Source: Charina bottae (taxonomy: Eukaryota > Chordata > Lepidosauria > Squamata > Charinaidae). From it: a DNA stretch of 64,000 bases. The translations under genes were made by a program, and so were the position numbers. Below, piece after piece: positions 11,873 to 21,241 of the stretch. The notes beneath the pieces are model-generated. The model was given only the letters and a program-made list of their open reading frames with translations, was not told the origin of the DNA and did no database searches. The stretch spans positions 3,162,001 to 3,226,000 of the forward strand of contig JALMGJ010000020.1 in the NCBI GenBank assembly GCA_023362775.1, read 5' to 3'. Position 1 is the first letter of the stretch, and every line of letters starts with the position of its first letter.

Positions 11873-12081
11873 TGGGAAGTGTCCCAAGCCCAGCCTGTGG
11901 GCCTCAGGTCTTGAGGTGCTGAGGCTGCCTTTGCCCAGAACCTTGGCAGTGGTGAGCTGAGAGTTGGGCTTCAGGGGCGTCACTTTGGACTGGTAGGAGT
12001 GGGCGTGCCTGGTAACTGCGTGGCATGCCCAGAGGCTTCCTTTTTTTAAAAAAAAAAAGTTTAATATATGGAAATAAAGAC

Positions 12082-12186
12082 AGAAGAAGAAGAAGAAGAA
12101 GAGGAAGAGGAAGAGGAAGAGGAAGAGGAAGGAAGGAAGGAAGGAAGGAAGGAAGGAAGGAAGGAAGGAAGGAAGGAAGGAAGGAG
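12082..12186. repeat. Polypurine tract (GAA)n(GAAGAG)n(GGAA)n
   Basis: About 100 bp of uninterrupted purines: agaagaag, then gaggaagag units, then roughly fifteen ggaa units. Such mirror-type polypurine DNA can form triplex (H-DNA). The Arg/Glu-rich and Pro/Ser-rich open frames across it are repeat artefacts. Confidence 0.95.
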
Positions 12187-12357
12187 GCGGCAACAGAAAA
12201 CTATTACACATACAGGGCATCTGTGAGAGTAGAATCTGCCCATCCCAATGAAATCTAAAAGAAAAAAAGTGTTCTTGTTTTTAACCCCATTTCTGTATTG
12301 GGGAATTTGTAAGCCACAGGGTTGGTTTAATTGGAATGGTGTGTTAAGCCCAAGTTA

Positions 12358-12389
<32 letters not shown>

Positions 12390-12390
12390 C
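12358..12390. repeat. (CAAT)n microsatellite
   Basis: About eight tandem caat units. Confidence 0.9.
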
Positions 12391-12554
12391 TTTGATTTGT
12401 CTTTCCATTATGTCTATAGAGAGCCAGTTACAAGCAGAGAGCCAGCAATGTCAATACAAGACTAAATCCTGGGTAGCAGAGTAAATCCAACCTTCTTTGT
12501 ATACAGTATTGATAAATTCCAAATTTATGGTATATAATTGGGATTCACATTCCC

Positions 12555-13480
12555 ATTTTAGAATCATAGAGTATAAAGGTTGGAAGGAACATTGGAGTTC
12601 ATCTACTCCAATCCCCTGTGCAGTACAGGAATCCATTGCTACAGAATCCATTACTACAAATGGACATCCAACTTTAAATGCCTCCTGTAAAGGAGATGCC
12701 ACTATCTCCTGAGGCAGCCTAGTTGATTGTGAAATAGCTCTTACCATTAGGAAGGTTTTCCTGCTGGCCAATTTAAATCTAATTCCTTTAAACCCACTGT
12801 CTCTTGTCCTGTCTTCTGCAACAATTCTGAACATTTTTGCTCTGTCTTCTACATGATGGCCCTTCACATAATTGAATACAACTGTTTTGATTCCCTGCAA
12901 TCTTTCTTCCTCCAGGCTTAGCATAGCCAGTGCCTCCAACCAAAGTTTTTTCTTCTTCCAGGCCCCTTTTCATCTTGGTTGTTCCTCTGTAGACATGCTC
13001 CAGTTTATCAGTGTCCTTCCTAAAATGTCCTTTTTAGGCCTAGAACTAGAATTAATAATCTAGGTATGGTCTGACCAATATAGGATACAGAGGAAATGTG
13101 ACATCTCTTTATCTTGACACTACGCTTCTGTTGATGCAGCCTAGAACTGCATTTACTTTTTTTTTCAGCTGCGTCAACAGAATTGCATTTTTTTTGTAAG
13201 CTCATTTTCAGTCTGTGATATATCAAGACACCTAGATCCTTTTTGCCTAGTATGGTCTCCCAAATCCTATATAGCCTTTGATTTTTCTTTCCCATTTGGC
13301 CCTGTTGAAATTAATTTTGCTGGTTTTATCTACAGTTTCTGATACTGTCCACTACAGTGTTTACTATTCCCCTATTTGCCATCCACAAATTTGATGACAA
13401 TATTTTCTAACTCCCAATCCAAGTAATGTATAAATACATTGAACAGCATAAGGTCTAGAATAAACCCATGGTAGGTGGGG
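12555..13480 (-). mobile_element. CR1/L3-like LINE, antisense 3' region
   Basis: The left end, 'agaatcatagagtataaagg' followed by 'ttggaaggaacattggag', is the antisense of the CR1-type 3' terminus. The long downstream region matches the pattern of other CR1/L3 antisense copies here ('gatgcagcctagaactgcat', 'gtctcttgtcctgtcttctg'). A 162-codon minus-strand frame (12451-12939) crosses it but has no recognisable domain. It is interpreted as 3' non-coding or decayed sequence. Confidence 0.7.
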
Positions 13481-13812
13481 TTCTAAAGAATAGACAAACA
13501 CAAGAATTTTGTAGGCAAGAGTAGACCAGTGTGTGTGTGTTTAATGTAGAAATATTGGGAATTCTTTCTATTGTGCCATGTGCTTAGGAATGATTGGCAA
13601 ATGTATAAAATGTTGGTTCTTAATTCTTGCAGAGGTAGTTATTGTAGGTAGGTAGATGGAGCACTGTAATTACCTAGCAAAGTTCCCTCACTTATGAAAT
13701 ATTTATCTGTGAACAGAGGGTTTGGGAGGTTGGAAATACGTCTCTTTTCCTTCAACATTTCTGTTGAAAAAAAATTCAGTTTTTTTCTGAAGTTTACAAA
13801 GTTTTTTTTTAA

Positions 13813-13984
13813 GGATGGCTATATTTATTACTATAATAATAATAGTAATAATAATAATATAATATAATATATATAGTAATAATATAATAATATATAATAT
13901 AATAATAACAATATAATATATATAATATTATTATAATATATATATTAATTATATATTAATAAATATATACATTTATTATTTATT
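13813..13984. repeat. AT-rich (ATAAT)n low-complexity tract
   Basis: Almost pure A/T made of imperfect ataat, atata and taata units, directly abutting the Sauria SINE. Confidence 0.9.
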
Positions 13985-14219
13985 AGGGGCGCAATGGCTC
14001 AGTCAATCAGAAGGTTGGCGGTTCGAGACCCGAGCGCCACGTGACGGAGTGAGCTCCCACACTCGCCCCAGCTCTTGTAACAACGTTCCACGCGCATCAT
14101 GCCGACCACATGACCGCGGAAGCGTCTTCGGACAGCGCTGGCTCTTCGGCTAAAAAACGGAGATGAGCACCGGCCCCTAGAGTCGGACATGACTGTGCAG
14201 GGGAAAACCTTTACCTTTT
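13985..14219 (+). mobile_element. Sauria SINE
   Basis: The 5' part is tRNA-like: 'gcgcaatggctcagtc' (A box) and 'ggttcgagacc' (B box). The core 'gtgacggagtgagctccc' and 'catgaccgcggaagcgtctt' follows. The tail 'gagtcggacatgactg...ggaaaacctttacctttt' is typical of Sauria SINEs. That tail resembles the BovB 3' end, consistent with mobilisation by BovB machinery. The copy is nearly full length with a short internal deletion. Confidence 0.9.
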
Positions 14220-14256
14220 ATATTTATTACAACAAACCAGACAATAAGGCGTAGAC

Positions 14257-14517
14257 CAGAGCTTTCCAAACTGTGTGTCGCGACACAAAAGTGTGTCGCC
14301 ACACACAGTCTGGTGTGTCGCCACACAACCCGGAAGCTCTGATCATCATCAGCGCTTCCGGGTTTTCCCGCGGCGACACACCAACTGCAGCGCGCAAAAC
14401 CCGAAAGCAGCAGCAGCGCTTCCAGGTTTTTGTGCGCTGCCGCACTTCCGGGTTTTCCCGCGGCGACACACCAACAGCAGTTGGTGTGTCGCCGCGGGAA
14501 AACTTTGGAAAGCCCTG
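14257..14517 (+). mobile_element. hAT-type MITE 1, reference copy
   Basis: 261 bp from 'cagagctttccaaactgtgt' to 'actttggaaagccctg'. The flanking 8-mers are gcgtagac (14249-14256) and gcatagac (14518-14525), 7 of 8 identical. The interior consists of CpG-rich, mutually inverted blocks built on 'gtgtcgcc' and 'cgcttccgggtt'. There is no coding capacity. The many open frames on both strands here are by-products. Confidence 0.92.
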
Positions 14518-14649
14518 GCATAGACAGTAATTGTAACTCCAACTGCTTTCTGTTTGGAGAGGTAGTTATGTGCAGCAGCTGTAGCTTGAGCAGACCCTGT
14601 TGTACAGAAAGTTTTACCCAAACTTTCTAGACTTTGTGGAATTAAACCA

Positions 14650-14813
14650 GAGATGGAACTAGGGTCTGTGTCACCCGGGGCAAACATGGATTCTGTGCCT
14701 CCCCATGGGTTATTTTGTCATTTTGGCGCCCCCTGGGCGTCATTTTGGCACACCTCCCAGTGTGGCGCCCAAGGCACATGTCCCACTTGCCCCCCCCTCC
14801 CAGTTGCGGCCCA
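14650..14813. mobile_element. Unclassified insertion between 11-bp repeats
   Basis: A 164-bp GC-rich segment lies between two identical copies of gaattaaacca (14639-14649 and 14814-14824), which look like a target duplication. Inside it the 'tggcgccccctgggcgtca' and 'tggcgcccaaggcac' blocks recur. It resembles the short non-autonomous repeats of reptile genomes, but I cannot assign a superfamily. Confidence 0.6.
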
Positions 14814-14829
14814 GAATTAAACCATATTA

Positions 14830-16075
14830 TTCTTCCCAAAATCATACTAATAAACCTATGGATATTAAACCAAAAAAGAATTATAGTGGAGCAAGGTCAT
14901 ATCATATACATAAATATCCCCTCCATCATTTTACACTTCCAGCATAATGGAGTTATGAAAGCCCTTTTTCAACATTCTCTGAGGTGTCCAATAAATAAGG
15001 AACAAATATTTTGTTGAGATCATAAAAAGCTTACTAGATGTACCTTAAGACCCTTAACTATTGATTGGTTCATATGGAGTATTCCAATTCTTGATTCCAA
15101 AATTCTTATAAATAACAAATATCCATCTGAACAGTACATGTTAACTGTCTGTTTACAAAACTCTGTAGATTTGAAATCATTCAGGACACATTTCAGGAAT
15201 TTTAGATACTGCTAATGTGTCTGGACCAAATCTCAAAAGATGTTTTAATTGCATATACTACCATTCTATTTTACACAATCCAAATTTCTCTTGCAATAAC
15301 TCAGATGATTAAAAAACTTAATTGGTGATTAGCTGATCTAAAATATACTCCTATTAGCCCATTAATTTAAAAAAATTAACTGTAATATTCAGACTGGGAT
15401 TATCTTGAGTGCAAGTTTATGTGAAGTGTTATGTGAATAAACTTAAAGGGATTATCTTGAGTGCAAGTTTATGTGAATAAGGTCAAAATTACACTTCTGT
15501 CCCCAAATCTGCCAAAGATAGCTTACACCCTTTAATGTTGGAAATATAGAAGACTCTTGACTAAAAAGGAGCCCCACACCTATCATAAAAACAGGGTCTC
15601 ATTATAACTCCTCAGTTGAACCCAAAATGATTTGGAAAAGTTAAATTCATCATCACGTTGTGATAGATATAATTTGAATAAGGAAAATCTGGGGAGTTGG
15701 GCTATCCATAAAAACTTCCTTAATTATTTAATTTTTTACTTATTTATTACTCTGGCTTATATGCAGCTTCATTTCCAAATATTTACATCTACAAATGAAT
15801 CCATTTTTCTTGATATAATTATTTCAAGGCATTTACAATAATTCAAACACCAAGTGAAACTCAAAGGTTTTATGGATTGCCTATACAAAATGTATGAAAT
15901 ATTCCAATTAATTGAATAACTTGATACCAAAGTTACTTGTACAATGTCAGGAAATTTTGTTACAGAGCATTGATAATGATCAATTACACATAATATATCA
16001 TCAGCATATAATAACAATTTACGTTCAACTCCAATTGTTTTTGTGCCCAGAATATCCTTTGATTGCATGAAATAA
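14830..16075 (-). mobile_element. L1-like LINE relic
   Basis: Within the minus-strand frame 15769-16068 the text 'LLLYADDILCVID' appears, followed by a spacer and 'SSYSINWNISYILY'. This is the arrangement of the L1 RT motif C and following region. The sequence to its left reads as decayed downstream ORF2 with frameshifts and stops. Around 15397-15475 a roughly 50-bp unit ('gggattatcttgagtgcaag') is tandemly duplicated. Limits are approximate. Confidence 0.55.
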
Positions 16076-16083
16076 TATCAAAT

Positions 16084-16375
16084 TACTGTATATATTCGCA
16101 GATAACCTGAGAATTTTAGGTTCCAAAATACACCCCAAAAATTGGGTTTGGCTTATCCACGGATGGGCTTATCCATGAATGCATACGGTAATACTTTTTA
16201 AAGTACTTGTATAAACTTGCGGCTAAGCCCATCTGCAGATAAGCCAACCCTTGAATTTTTAACCAAAATACCATGAAAAATGCACCTCCTGCTATCTGCC
16301 AATTGTGAAAATTAAAACATACAAAAACTTTGAGGGCTTATCCACAGATGGGCTTATCCGTGAGTATGTACGGTA
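16084..16375. mobile_element. Tc1/mariner-like MITEs, tandem or nested
   Basis: Near 16084 the text reads 'tactgtatatattcgcagat'. Its inverse-related end 'ggcttatccatgaatgcata' followed by cggta lies near 16191. A second right-hand end, 'ggcttatccgtgagtatgta' then cggta, lies at 16349-16373. TA dinucleotides border the ends. The pattern matches short TA-inserting elements with about 24-bp inverted termini. There are two overlapping or nested copies. Confidence 0.55.
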
Positions 16376-16395
16376 GGTATAAGAAGAGATAAAGG

Positions 16396-16545
16396 CAGTA
16401 GTGTGCTGATAAATATATAACAACCAGCTCTGCCGGCTCCATTGCTGCCCCCCCGCAAGCCACTAAACAGCTGGCTTGCAAAATTCCAGAAAATTTAACA
16501 ATCAGTTCTTGTGAGCTGGTACAAGCCAGCTCCAGCACACCACTG
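16396..16545. mobile_element. hAT-type MITE, second family
   Basis: About 150 bp starting 'cagtagtgtgctg' and ending 'cagcacaccactg', which are inverse to each other except for one base. The interior has 'taacaaccagctctgccggc' and an inverted counterpart near 16497-16530. The flanking 8-mers (gataaagg, caaaaagg) match only partly. Confidence 0.65.
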
Positions 16546-16857
16546 CAAAAAGGACAAGTTCCCTAAAACATCCTGATAGATGAGGAAACACATAAATAAA
16601 TTCCATTAAATTCCATTACCCTGGCTGAAGGATTAGAGTAGTGTATTTTAGTCCAATTAACAAAAAAAGTAAATTCATATTTGTTCAAACTGTATTAAAG
16701 TTTCTTTCTGCACAGAGTGAGACCATCATCACTGATTCCAGTTTTTCTGAATGTTTCCCTAAAATATCAATTAGTAATCCAATATTATCCAAGGCTTACC
16801 ACTGTTTTATGAAACCAGAATGTGCAGACTGAGCAAGCAAATATAATATCTGTAGTC

Positions 16858-17170
16858 CAGGGCTTTCCAAAGTGCCGCCGCTGGCGACACACCAGTGGCG
16901 GCGGCGGTAGCGTGGGGGGGGGGCGCGCATGGCGGTGGCGCAGGGGGGCGTGCGGCAGCGCACGCGTGCACGGCGGCGGAACGGGGGGTGCAGCGGCGCG
17001 CGCGTGCACGGCGACGGCGGCAGCCTCCGCTAAAACGCGGAAACACTGATACCGCACCACTGCCGCCTCCGCCTTGCACGCGCGCGCCGCCGCTTCCGGG
17101 TGGTGTGGCGACACACCACGCTGTGTGTGGCGACACACTTTTGTGTCACGACACACAGTTTGGAAAGCTG
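16858..17170 (-). mobile_element. hAT-type MITE 1, very GC-rich copy
   Basis: Starts 'cagggctttccaaag' and ends 'acacagtttggaaagctg', with a perfect 8-bp duplication ctgtagtc (16850-16857, 17171-17178). The centre (about 16895-17095) is an extreme CpG-rich stretch with gcgcgc alternation and a run of about ten G. It differs from the 'cgcttccgggtt' interior of the other copies. Pro/Ala/Gly/Arg-rich open frames here are artefacts. Confidence 0.9.
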
Positions 17171-17179
17171 CTGTAGTCA

Positions 17180-17705
17180 CTGTCAAAATTTTGGCATCAA
17201 CTTTTGACATCAACTTTTGGAAATCAGATGTTAGCTTGTACACTCAGCAAAATTTTACCAACCTTTAAAAACACAATTATGTAAGTCTCATTAAAGAAAA
17301 ATTGGAAAACTTTATTCATAAAAGCACCATTATAAGTCTCCAATAATACAGGAACAAAAGTATACAATATATGTCTTAGACCACTCGGTAAAGTAACTGT
17401 CAGAATCAGGAGCTTTTTCTGTTTTCATAGATTAAATAATATTTATTCTATTTTGAAGCAACAAAGGTACAGATAGATAAATAGCTTCATCATGTGTAAT
17501 CTTCAGAAGAACTATATTATTTCAGAAATAACAAATGTTTCCTTAGGAACCTTTGACTCAATATTATAAAGTCGAATATAAAAAAATGCTGATCAAAGTC
17601 ATTATACATTTTGTTTTGAGCATCCTTAATCGTAAGAATATTACTTTGTCATTTCAGTCAAGAGCCAATAATTTCCCAGGTCATTCTCCTTGCTCTCAAT
17701 AGCTT
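17180..17705. other. No gene recognised
   Basis: AT-rich DNA without a recognisable repeat or open frame of note. Confidence 0.6.
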
Positions 17706-17715
17706 TGCTCTATGC

Positions 17716-18024
17716 CAGGGTTACTCAACCAGGGTTCTGTGGAGCCCTAGGGTTCTGCAAGAGGTCACTAGGGGTTCCCTGGGAGATCACGATTTATTAA
17801 AAAAAATATTTCAAATTCAGGCAACTTCACATTAAAGAGGTAAGTTTCATTCTTTATTTTTAGTTTAAGAGCACTGTTAATGCATATATACAGGCCTACA
17901 CATGAAACGAATATAATAATTTTGTAACTTCTGGCCTATATTTGAGCCTGAATGTGCAGGGGTTCCCCGAGGCCTGAAAAATATTTCAAGGGTTGCTCCT
18001 GGGTCAAAAGGTTGGGAAAGGCTG
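17716..18024 (+). mobile_element. hAT-type MITE, third family
   Basis: Starts 'cagggttactcaaccagggt' and ends 'ggttgggaaaggctg', an imperfect inverted pair typical of hAT elements. The flanks are ctctatgc (17708-17715) and ctgtaggc (18025-18032), 6 of 8 identical with TA in the centre. The interior is AT-rich and non-coding. A truncated relative is at 5063. Confidence 0.75.
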
Positions 18025-18029
18025 CTGTA

Positions 18030-18930
18030 GGCAATCCAATGAAGAGTTTGAATCAAGCACATAAACTGACTTAAATTTCAGTTTAGCCAGCATTAAAGCT
18101 TTTCATACTGTAGTTCCAGTGTAGGTTGTCTTGTGTGTATATACAAAAAACTTCCATAACTTTATTGTCAAAACATTCTTGTACATTTTTTAAATTCTAC
18201 TTTTTCCATGAAGTGTAAGCAACACAACCACAACACATGCTTTAAAAACATTCCGACAAACCATTAGGTTTGCGGATGTCTAAACATTTTCAAAATCCTG
18301 TTTCATCTTTTCTATTAATAAATGTAATATGGATATTAAAAGTTGAATCACCAATGTCTGGATGATCACCAACAAAGTTACTACAATCTTAACAGATTTT
18401 GAATTCCCACTAATTTATATTTGACCAACCCATCTTCTGTATAAAAAATCTTTCTCATGTGGAAGAATATGTATTTTTCTGTAAAAAACAAAAAAACTTC
18501 CACTTTTTAAATTGCACAGTTTAAGAACTGTCTCCTTTTAGAAAGGCATCTTTTACATTTTAAAACAGCTATTAATAACAGCATAAATGTAAACATTACA
18601 CATAGAAAAATATTTCTATAAATATTGGGGAGAAAAAAACAAATTTCCACTTAACAGGCAAACTTTTTGAAAAACTAAAAAGCAAATAATGAAAGCCTCA
18701 AATAATTAAAAAGGGAAGAACATTTAAAACATTAAATTAAAAAATTAGAAATGATACAGAACTTTTAAAAAGAAGAAAAATACCAAACAAAAACTAAAAA
18801 AGAAACGTAAAAAACCCAAGAAAATGGCAGTATTGCAGGGGCTTCCAGAAAGGTCATATTGAAAAACAGTATAGGAAATGATCCCTAGGCCAAGGTGGCT
18901 CATCTCCCTCCGAAAAAATATGAAAACATT
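18030..18930. other. No gene recognised; A-rich DNA
   Basis: AT-rich sequence with A-rich runs near 18730-18800. No family recognised. Confidence 0.55.
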
Positions 18931-18936
18931 CATAAT

Positions 18937-19434
18937 TGTGCACCTGAGGGACCGTCTCATCCCAATTACATCGACCCGTCCCACCCGGTCAGGCAGAGAG
19001 GGCATGTTACGGGTCCCATCCATGAGAGACTGTCGATTGGCGGGGCCCAGGAGGAGAGCCTTCTTTCTGCCGTGGCCCCCGCCCTATGGAACACTCTTCC
19101 CCCAGAGGTGATGCAGGCCCCCACTCTCCTGGCCTTCCAGAAAGAGGTAAAAACATGGCTCTGCCATCTCACTTGGGGCGGGAAGGAGGGGAGCCAATCC
19201 TGGGGGTGGTTAGCACCCTAAAGAGGCTCCATGATTTTATGAATTTACAAATTTAAATTAGAACTGTTAATACCGCCATCTTGGATTTTATATTTTATAT
19301 TTTATACTTATATCTATATTTGTATTTAAGAAATACAGTTTTTTAGTGTATTTTAATTTGTATTTATTTTTAGTTTTATTGTTAACTGCCCCGAGTTGCT
19401 TTGTGCGAGATGGGTGGTGATGAAATTTGAAATA

Positions 19435-19465
<31 letters not shown>

Positions 19466-19475
19466 AATAAAAATA
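18937..19475 (+). mobile_element. L2-like LINE, 3' end only
   Basis: The first part is the ORF2 C-terminus ('HLRDRLIPITSTRPTRSGRE' in one frame, 'VAPALWNTLPPEVMQAPTLL' in another, so it is frameshifted). It parallels residues about 700-783 of the copy at 8510-10861. The 3' untranslated part ends with a diverged 'ctgccccgagttgc...gagatgggtggtgatga' motif and (AAAT)n. Confidence 0.8.
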
Positions 19476-19479
19476 ATAA

Positions 19480-20188
19480 AAAGATTGATATTGCTTTTCA
19501 CCATCTGATCCCAGACCAATAAACTTTTCTGTGTCCTCCAGATCATTTTTTAAACACAGGAATATAGAGATAAACAAAATCACTGGAAAAAGGGAAACAA
19601 ATCCTGTTGTTTTGCTGTCAAAGCTTTGTTGAATAACTTGCATTTTTAAACTGTAGATGAAGCAGATCTGGAAAAATAATGAACTTCTTTGCATTTCATT
19701 TCAAACATCCTGCCTGCCATAATAAATGCAGAATAATATCTGAATTATATTGTCCTGAATTGTGCAAAAAAGCCATTTATGGCTGGGTTTGAGTATAGAA
19801 TGCAAATGGAAACCTGCACAATATGTAGCTTTAATTCTCATCTTGAATTCTGACTGCAGTAAAAAAAAACCTCAAGTATGAAGTCCTCCATAAGGAATGC
19901 TGAAGACTGATCTTGCTCAGAGTTATAAGGAATGTTTAGATATAGTAAATCGTTTCTGTGAAGCAGGCCTTCATAGGTAAATGGGTAATTTCATCTTGAA
20001 CATATTTATTTTCAACACCATTTCAACATCCATAACATATTGTTACATATCTCACTTTTCAATTTTTTAATGTGAATTCAACGCCATCATTTCCTGATCT
20101 AGAGAATCATATCTTGGATTTGTCACCAAAACCTCTGTTTCATCTAATTCACTTCAGTTTGTATTTAAATAAATTCTATTGTTCTGAA
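19480..20188. other. No gene recognised
   Basis: AT-rich DNA, with nothing I can name. Confidence 0.55.
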
Positions 20189-20189
20189 A

Positions 20190-20534
20190 TTTTATTTATT
20201 TATTTATTTTCTATCCCGCTTTTATTATTTTTATAAATAACTCAAGGCAGCGAACATACCTAATACTCATTCCTCCTCCTATTTTCCCCACAACAACAAC
20301 CCTGTGAGGTGAGTTCGGCTGAGAGAGAGTGACTGGCCCAGGGTCACCCAGCCGGCTTTCATGCCTAAGGCGGGACTAGAACTCTCAGTCTCCTGGTTTC
20401 CCATTGGCTCCTTCCTAGGGCTGAGAGAGAATGATTGGCCGAAAGTCACCCAGCCGGCTTTAATGCCTAAGGCGGGACTAGAATGCTCAGTCTCCTGGTT
20501 TCTAGCCTGTTGCCTTAACCACTAGACCAAACTG
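20190..20534 (-). mobile_element. Dimeric tRNA-derived SINE
   Basis: In the sense (minus) direction a tRNA-like head near 20534 is followed by the body phrase 'gggtgactttcggccaatca'. Then, instead of the tail, comes 'cctaggaaggagccaat' joined to a second body that starts 'aaaccaggagactgagag'. The second unit ends in the type B tail 'ttgagttatttataaaaata' and (AAAT)n. The same order and the same junction occur at 47810-48147, so this is a SINE subfamily and not a chance tandem insertion. Confidence 0.85.
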
Positions 20535-20554
20535 TAAATCATGAGTGAGAGCTT

Positions 20555-20640
20555 TTATTTATTTATCTATTAAATTTTTATCACCACCCATCTTCCCCCA
20601 AAGGGGGAACTCTGGGCGGTTTACAATAAAAGTGATAAGC
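20555..20640 (-). mobile_element. L2-like LINE 3' tail
   Basis: Only the terminal motif is present: (AAAT)n-type tail plus 'aaaccgcccagagttccccc' on the minus strand. The insertion is heavily 5'-truncated. Confidence 0.8.
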
Positions 20641-20790
20641 AACCCCAACTTAACTTTTTTTCTGTGTGACTAGTTTGCTTGTGGGACTAGAATAAATTCA
20701 GCCTTTGGCTGTATTTCATCTTCAGCTCTGAGAGGTGGTGATTACTGTTTTTTTTTGTCTTTCCAACTTTAGACCCATAATTTACCACTT

Positions 20791-21241
20791 GTTGTTGTTG
20801 TTTATTCGTTCAGTCGCTTCCGACTCTTCGTGACTTCATGGACCAGCTCACGCCAGAGCTTCCTGTCGGCCGTCACCATCTCCAGCTTCCCTATGGTTGA
20901 GTCTGTCACCTCCAGAATATCATCCATCCATCTTGCCCTTGGTCGGCCCCTCTTCCTTTTGCCTTCCACTTTCCCTAGCATCAGCTTCTTCTCCAGGGTA
21001 TCCTGTCTTCTCATTATATGGCCAAAGTACTTCAGTTTTGCCTTTAATATCATTCCCTCAAGTGAGCAGTTTGGCTTTATTTCCTGGAGTATGGACTGGT
21101 TTGATCTTCTTGCAGTCCAAGGCACTCTCAGAATTTTCCTCCAACACCAAAGCATCTATCTTCCTTCGCTCAGCCTTCCTTATGGTCCAGCTCTCGCAGC
21201 CATAGGTTACTACGGGGAATACCATTGCTTTAACTATGCGG
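20791..21241 (-). mobile_element. BovB LINE (host copy), 3' segment
   Basis: The minus-strand 3' end of a BovB (RTE-clade) LINE. It starts at the (AAC)n tail and encodes the C-terminal 'LWCWRKILRVPWTARRSNQS' block (117-codon frame, 20802-21155). The element is interrupted at 21241, where the younger plus-strand BovB inserted, and it continues at 24470. An additional small deletion or substitution makes the frame start late. Confidence 0.95.
21232..21241 (+). repeat. Target-site duplication, left copy
   Basis: aactatgcgg, identical to 24470-24479. With the plus-strand BovB taken out, the two sides rejoin into the uninterrupted minus-strand BovB sequence found at the same place in the young copy. 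Confidence 0.9.

Noticed and set aside
12025..12258. Arg/Glu/Gly-rich and poly-Pro/Ser frames
   Set aside because: Products of the polypurine microsatellite.
13985..14060. Functional tRNA gene
   Set aside because: A and B boxes are present but belong to a Sauria SINE. No complete cloverleaf can be drawn.
14177..14687. Frames of 112-121 codons with 'PRRHTN' and CVAAGK repeats, also at 11.3, 30.3 and 62.3 kb
   Set aside because: The recurring peptide is simply the translation of the repeated MITE blocks. No start or splice context and no conservation beyond the MITE.
16785..17268. Pro/Ala/Gly/Arg-rich frames of 93-152 codons around 17 kb
   Set aside because: They lie across a precisely bounded MITE, are open in several frames on both strands because of GC-richness, and cross its termini.
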